Positions 59,986 through 64,000 of a stretch of 64,000 nucleotides of DNA are shown here, one piece after another; the first letter of the stretch is position 1; each line of letters begins with the position of its first letter. Source of the DNA: UBA4416 sp964541155. GTDB lineage: Bacteria; Bacteroidota; Bacteroidia; B-17B0; Aurantibacillaceae. The stretch lies in assembly GCA_964541155.1 (NCBI GenBank), contig CAZIPC010000005.1, positions 186,001 through 250,000 of the forward strand. The letters are read 5' to 3'. Below the pieces are notes generated by a model. It was given only the letters and a program-made list of their open reading frames with translations, made no database searches and was not told where the DNA came from. The translations under genes and the position numbers were made by a program.

Positions 59986-60981
59986 TTATAATCTTGGACA
60001 ATGACGAGCTTCTTTTTCTTTTGCTTTTTTACCCATATATGTAAACGAAATTTCAAACGCCCCTCTATATTTTGAAGCATCATTTAAACTAGATGTATTA
60101 GCATCGTAAGCTAATTTTAGTATGTAATTATTTTTTTTGGCTCCTACGTATAATACACATGCATCTTTTACTCTGTAATTAATACCGCTTAAAAAGTAAA
60201 ATTCAGCATCTTTTAAAAAATAGCCTACATCTATTGAGTATAATTGTTCTGTGGCATTTTTTTGCATCATAATTAAAGCTTTGGGAAGAATATAAAATAA
60301 TTCACCAATATTAATTCTTGCACCAGCGTGAAAATAATGTCTAATAGGTAATTTGTTTAGAGTATTATAATATGTTTCTTTTGGGTTAGTTAAATTGAAT
60401 ACAGAATAACCTAAAAAAGGGTTTATCCTGGATTGTTGCTTAGCATTAAAATACATAAAGCCAGCATTTAATTGTTCAGTAACAAATGATTGTCTGCTAA
60501 AACTTTCACCAGATGGTAAGGCTTGATCAAAGTAACCTCCATTTGAACTTGTATATTGATTGTCGAATGTATAAAGTCCTGCCTCGATATGTTTTTGAGT
60601 TAATCCACCTTGTAATCCAAAAGAAAGGTTATGGAATTTATTTTTATCTAATGGTACTGCATATGAAAAAGAGAATAATCCTTGAAGTGCATTATAGTTT
60701 CCAATTCCAGCTCGCATGTTGGTGATTTGACCACCAATTCCCCATTTACCTTTTGGTGCATCTAAACTAATTAGTGCTGTATTAAATGGTTTAAAGCCAA
60801 CTGTTCTCCATTGATTTCTATATTGAGCGTGAACTCTGTAGTTAGCGTCTACTACTCCTGTTAGGGCTGGATTTAAAAATAAGGGACCTGCGTCATACAT
60901 TGATAAATGAAAATCTTGTCCTTTTAAAAAAGGGTTTAAGAGTATTATTAGGTTATATATTATTAATATTCTTTTTTTCAT
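59986..60981 (-). CDS. PorP/SprF family outer-membrane protein
   Basis: The 331-residue protein carries the type IX PorP/SprF signature: after the signal peptide (MKKRILIIYNLIILL) comes the block QDFHLSMYDAGPLFLNPALTG, then YRVHAQYRNQW and the beta strands of an outer-membrane barrel, ending in a terminal strand FEISFTY. These proteins help export or attach a specific surface adhesin. I chose the ATG at 60981, 1 bp after the CHU_C gene stop; earlier in-frame starts would overlap that gene. The adhesin upstream is the probable client. Confidence 0.9.
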   Translation of the reverse strand: MKKRILIIYNLIILLNPFLKGQDFHLSMYDAGPLFLNPALTGVVDANYRVHAQYRNQWRTVGFKPFNTALISLDAPKGKWGIGGQITNMRAGIGNYNALQGLFSFSYAVPLDKNKFHNLSFGLQGGLTQKHIEAGLYTFDNQYTSSNGGYFDQALPSGESFSRQSFVTEQLNAGFMYFNAKQQSRINPFLGYSVFNLTNPKETYYNTLNKLPIRHYFHAGARINIGELFYILPKALIMMQKNATEQLYSIDVGYFLKDAEFYFLSGINYRVKDACVLYVGAKKNNYILKLAYDANTSSLNDASKYRGAFEISFTYMGKKAKEKEARHCPRL

Positions 60982-60982
60982 T

Positions 60983-63900
60983 TTATCGTAATAAGGTAAC
61001 ATCTCCTGTTTTTTTAATTTGTCTACCAGTAAACATTTCAACATCTACTACCCATACATAAACACCAATTGGTTGCTCTGTACCGTTTAATGTACCGTTC
61101 CATCCAGCCAGTTGATCATTGGTTTCATAAATAAGTTGTCCCCAATTATTATATATTCTTACATGAATGGATTTAAATGGCCCTCCTCTTACTAAAAAAT
61201 AATCGTTTTCACCATCTCCATTTGGACTAAAAGCAGTGGGGATATCAGGTAGTAATACTACTAGAATTTCTTTTTGCGTAGTGTCAATACAGCCATTTAT
61301 ATCTTTAACAACGAGTGTAATACTAAATGTTCCAGCATCATTATAGGTATGTGTTGGATTTTGTTGAATACTTGCGGCATTATCTCCAAAATACCAATTC
61401 CAGTTTGTTATGGCCCCAGGGCTGGTAGATAAATCTGTTAAATTAGCAGATGATAGTGCTTCTACAGGATTTGGATTAATGTTAAAATTAGCTGTTGGAC
61501 CACCTATAACAGTTACAACTTTGGATATTGTATCCTTACAACCAAATGAAGATGTTACGATTAATGAAACTGAATAATTTATAACATTATTAAAGGCATG
61601 TTGAGGATTTTGTATTCCAGAGGTAGTTCCGTCTCCAAAATTCCAATTCCATGAAATGATACTTCCTGATAATGTTTTTGTTGAATCAATAAATTGGGTA
61701 ACATTTCCCACGCACGGCGTATTCTGATAAAAGAATGCATTTGGAGGAAAATAAATTGTGATTGATTTTTTTATAGTATCATTACAATTATTATTAGAAT
61801 TTACTACATGAGTTACAGTATAAGAGCCTGGTGTGGAATAAATATGATTAGCATTATTTGTTGTTGCTGTGTTTAAATCACCAAAATCCCACCACCAATT
61901 TGTAATGCTACCTGTTGTAGTGGAGGAATTATCAATAAAAGATACGTTTTTATTTACGCATTCATTGTTTAATATAAAATTAGCAGATGGCGATGGTTTG
62001 AATGTTATTTTTAAAGTGTCGTTAACTGCTCCACATCCTTTATTGTATGTTGATGTAAGTAGTAAATTCACATATCCATTAGAAATATCTAATGCTGATG
62101 GTTGATAATATGTTGTGAGTAGAGAATCATTAGGTGTAAACATTCCCGTACCAAAAGTTTGCCATACTCCAGAAGTTGTTAGTCCATTAACTGATCCATT
62201 AACTAAAATTGGGTGATTGTCACAAAATTGACCATCAATTCCAGCATTTACAATTGGTGATTTTGCAATGATTAATTGTAAAGTATCTGTTTCTAACAAA
62301 CACCCAACAACATTTGTAGATAATATTAGTTTTACTTTACCAACAAGCGTATCTGTGCTTCCTAAAGTATAAATAGTATTTAACGATGATGCATTTGAAA
62401 ATGAGCCATTTCCCAGTGTACTCCACGTACTAAAATTTTGAGAGTTAGAATTGACAATGCCATTAACATTATAAAAAATATTACTAGAACAAATGGTATC
62501 ATTTATTCCTGCATTTACCGAAGGAGCTGAATTAACAGTTACAACTAAGCTATCAGATACTGCTAAACAATTACCGTTAAATGTAGATGTCAGTTTAATA
62601 ATCACATTCCCATTTATAATATCTGACGGTGAAAGTTGGTAAATAGTATTTAAACTTGTTGTAGATGGAGAAAATAATCCTGTACCATTACTCAGCCATA
62701 CACCAGTAGATGCCCCAGCAGAAACGGTACCATTAATTGCTACTGTTGCATTATTTGCACATACAGAAATATCTGGGCTTAGTTGAACAACTGGGGAATC
62801 TGTAAAATGAATAACTAAAGTATCAAGTGTGTTTGGACAATTATTTAAACTGCCAGATGTTGTTAAAGTAAGAGTCACACTATTTGATGACAAATCAGAT
62901 GGTGATGGTAAATATGTTGTATTTAATGCCCCTGTATTAGCAAAAGAACCATTGCCATTACTAGTCCAGGTAGCGCCCGCTGCGTAATTTAAAGTTCCTT
63001 GTAATGCAATAGGTGAAACATTGTTTTTACACAATGTAACGTTTGGACCGGCGAACACCATTGGAGATTTAAAAATATTTACAACTAACGTATCGCTTAC
63101 TGGTGTACAATTTCCGGTTGAAGTTAAAATAAATTTTAATCTAGGTAAGTTTAAGTCACTTGGACTTAAAGTATAAGTAGTGTTTAAATTTGTTGAGTTA
63201 GCAAATGTCCCTGTTCCTCCAATTACAGTCCAAACTCCATTTGTAGTTCCCCCGTCTACAATTCCAGTCAAGCTAATAGTATTTGTAGAAGTACAAATGT
63301 TTTGATCCGCTCCAGCGTAGCTATTAACTTTTCTTAAAAATGAAGACATGTAGTGATATGAAGTACCTGACGCATATCCACCACTAATAACTCCCATAGC
63401 AAATAATGGGTCTATGGTATTTGTATTTGTTAATAAACAAGTAATACCTACAGGGATTTCGCTTAATGAAAAACTTTTTCTAAATCCACTCCAAACTCCA
63501 CCGGTTCCTGGAACAACTGTAAAATTAGATGCTGGAACTAAGGTACTGTTACCATTTAATCTAAAATTACTAATTGATGTAGTTTTACAGAGTATATTTA
63601 AAATAAAAGCTTCAGAGCTTGTTCTAGTAAAGCTTACTTGATTAGACCCTGCGCAATTAAGAGGAGGTATAATTGCCTCTCCTAGTTCACATCCGAAACC
63701 GCTAGCATGAATAACATATATAGGTTTATCTCCTTGTATATGGGTTAATACTTGTGTGGTTTTGTAAAAATAAGTATCACCTTTATTTAAATATGTTGTT
63801 GTAATATTTCCATCATTAATAATGATTTGAGTGAAATTTTCTGTAGCAACAATATAAGCACCTTCAAATTGATTAGCATACATATCACCTTTGTTAACAA

Positions 63901-64000
63901 TATACTCATTACCTAAAACTTCAACGGGCACAATTTGATCTCCCATTAAGTCATAACACCCTGCATAGCCATTTACTGAATCATCTGTTACTGATACAGA
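60983..64000 (-). CDS. giant surface protein with Ig-like/PKD repeats and CHU_C domain, 5' end outside window
   Basis: The frame is still open at 64000 (18 codons precede the first internal ATG at 63946), so the gene is partial; at least 1005 residues. The visible N-terminal part resembles an IgGFc-binding-like beta domain (ENFTQIIINDGN, YVIHASGFGCELG). It is followed by about five repeats of roughly 85-90 residues with the pattern NAG-x-(D/I)-x-x-(I/V)-C, G-x-W-x-(S/T)-x-G-x-G-x-F, and T-Y-x-(L/P)-S-x-x-D, then three PKD domains (WWWDFGD, NWNFGDG and NWYFGDN), and a C-terminal CHU_C/gliding domain (IPTAFSPNGDGENDYF and VRIYNNWGQLIYE). The protein should be exported by the T9SS and presented on the cell surface. 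Downstream PorP/SprF and PorE-like genes form its operon. Confidence 0.9.
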   Translation of the reverse strand, partial: SVSVTDDSVNGYAGCYDLMGDQIVPVEVLGNEYIVNKGDMYANQFEGAYIVATENFTQIIINDGNITTTYLNKGDTYFYKTTQVLTHIQGDKPIYVIHASGFGCELGEAIIPPLNCAGSNQVSFTRTSSEAFILNILCKTTSISNFRLNGNSTLVPASNFTVVPGTGGVWSGFRKSFSLSEIPVGITCLLTNTNTIDPLFAMGVISGGYASGTSYHYMSSFLRKVNSYAGADQNICTSTNTISLTGIVDGGTTNGVWTVIGGTGTFANSTNLNTTYTLSPSDLNLPRLKFILTSTGNCTPVSDTLVVNIFKSPMVFAGPNVTLCKNNVSPIALQGTLNYAAGATWTSNGNGSFANTGALNTTYLPSPSDLSSNSVTLTLTTSGSLNNCPNTLDTLVIHFTDSPVVQLSPDISVCANNATVAINGTVSAGASTGVWLSNGTGLFSPSTTSLNTIYQLSPSDIINGNVIIKLTSTFNGNCLAVSDSLVVTVNSAPSVNAGINDTICSSNIFYNVNGIVNSNSQNFSTWSTLGNGSFSNASSLNTIYTLGSTDTLVGKVKLILSTNVVGCLLETDTLQLIIAKSPIVNAGIDGQFCDNHPILVNGSVNGLTTSGVWQTFGTGMFTPNDSLLTTYYQPSALDISNGYVNLLLTSTYNKGCGAVNDTLKITFKPSPSANFILNNECVNKNVSFIDNSSTTTGSITNWWWDFGDLNTATTNNANHIYSTPGSYTVTHVVNSNNNCNDTIKKSITIYFPPNAFFYQNTPCVGNVTQFIDSTKTLSGSIISWNWNFGDGTTSGIQNPQHAFNNVINYSVSLIVTSSFGCKDTISKVVTVIGGPTANFNINPNPVEALSSANLTDLSTSPGAITNWNWYFGDNAASIQQNPTHTYNDAGTFSITLVVKDINGCIDTTQKEILVVLLPDIPTAFSPNGDGENDYFLVRGGPFKSIHVRIYNNWGQLIYETNDQLAGWNGTLNGTEQPIGVYVWVVDVEMFTGRQIKKTGDVTLLR

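Noticed and set aside
60001..61044. Longer starts of the PorE-like and PorP/SprF genes
   Set aside because: They would overlap the upstream genes and put charged sequence before clear signal peptides; the ATGs at 59980 and 60981 fit better.

Overview
The window is about 30-33% G+C, uses the standard code (TGA is used as a stop) and is densely packed on both strands. It is almost certainly chromosomal DNA of a Bacteroidota bacterium. The evidence is the type IX secretion (T9SS) and gliding signatures (GldA, a PorP/SprF-like protein, a PorE-like TPR/WD40/OmpA protein, a Por-type C-terminal sorting domain, a CHU_C-type adhesin), promoters of the form TTTG-N19-TAnnTTTG in place of sigma70 hexamers, an rpsU-xerC-hpf block, a fused CcoNO, and many lineage-restricted secreted proteins. 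I cannot fix the order or family. No tRNA, rRNA, CRISPR array, prophage or insertion sequence is visible, and no gene-free stretch exceeds about 200 bp.

Layout. 1-8464 (+): the end of a MORN-repeat protein, cysS, a glutaminyl cyclase lipoprotein, polA, and three small lipoprotein or envelope genes. 8495-20877 (mostly -): a TPR protein with pfkA, a T9SS cargo protein (+), an RND/MMPL transporter with an M28 peptidase, a pair of unknown secreted proteins, a DUF4294 protein and a biotin carboxylase. 21054-22070 (+): exported MsrB-MsrA. 22117-25922 (-): a PAS histidine kinase, a REC-cNMP-Crp-HTH response regulator and a beta-CASP metallo-hydrolase. 26062-38709 (+): the cbb3 oxidase locus (CcoI, CcoS, CcoNO, CcoQ-like, CcoP, CcoG, CcoH, SafE-like), then a PLP decarboxylase, a fatty acid desaturase, HemN and a group III truncated haemoglobin. 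38786-40905 (+): a small membrane protein followed by a thiol/sulfur group (DUF983, rhodanese, YgaP-like, thioredoxin, OsmC). 40931-42470 (-): hpf, xerC, rpsU. 42672-44945 (-): gamma carbonic anhydrase and a second, very long MORN protein. 45044-49910: the phenylacetyl-CoA epoxidase genes paaABC-(36-aa ORF)-paaD-paaG (-) and a divergent PaaE-like reductase (+). 49997-56791: a HEAT-like protein, purT, an unknown membrane protein, and gldA-ALDH-AKR-CoA transferase. 56973-57908: rsgA. 57917-64000 (-): a T9SS adhesin, PorP/SprF and PorE-like operon running off the window.

The most interesting system is the oxygen/redox circuit at 22117-28552. A PAS kinase, with a histidine at the position of the FixL haem ligand, sits next to a response regulator in which a receiver domain is fused directly to a Crp/Fnr-type DNA-binding module. 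This looks like the FixL-FixJ-FixK cascade shortened to two proteins. Around it I find paired 14-bp inverted repeats (TGAT-N4-GTCA/ATCA) in front of the kinase gene itself, ccoI/fixI and ccoS-ccoNO. In all three cases the two sites lie exactly 22 bp apart and the proximal site lies exactly 29.5 bp from a TAnnTTTG-like -7 element, the geometry of a class II activator. Single copies occur before the small membrane protein at 38786 and before paaA. The link between this regulator and these sites is inference, but the site geometry is read directly from the sequence.
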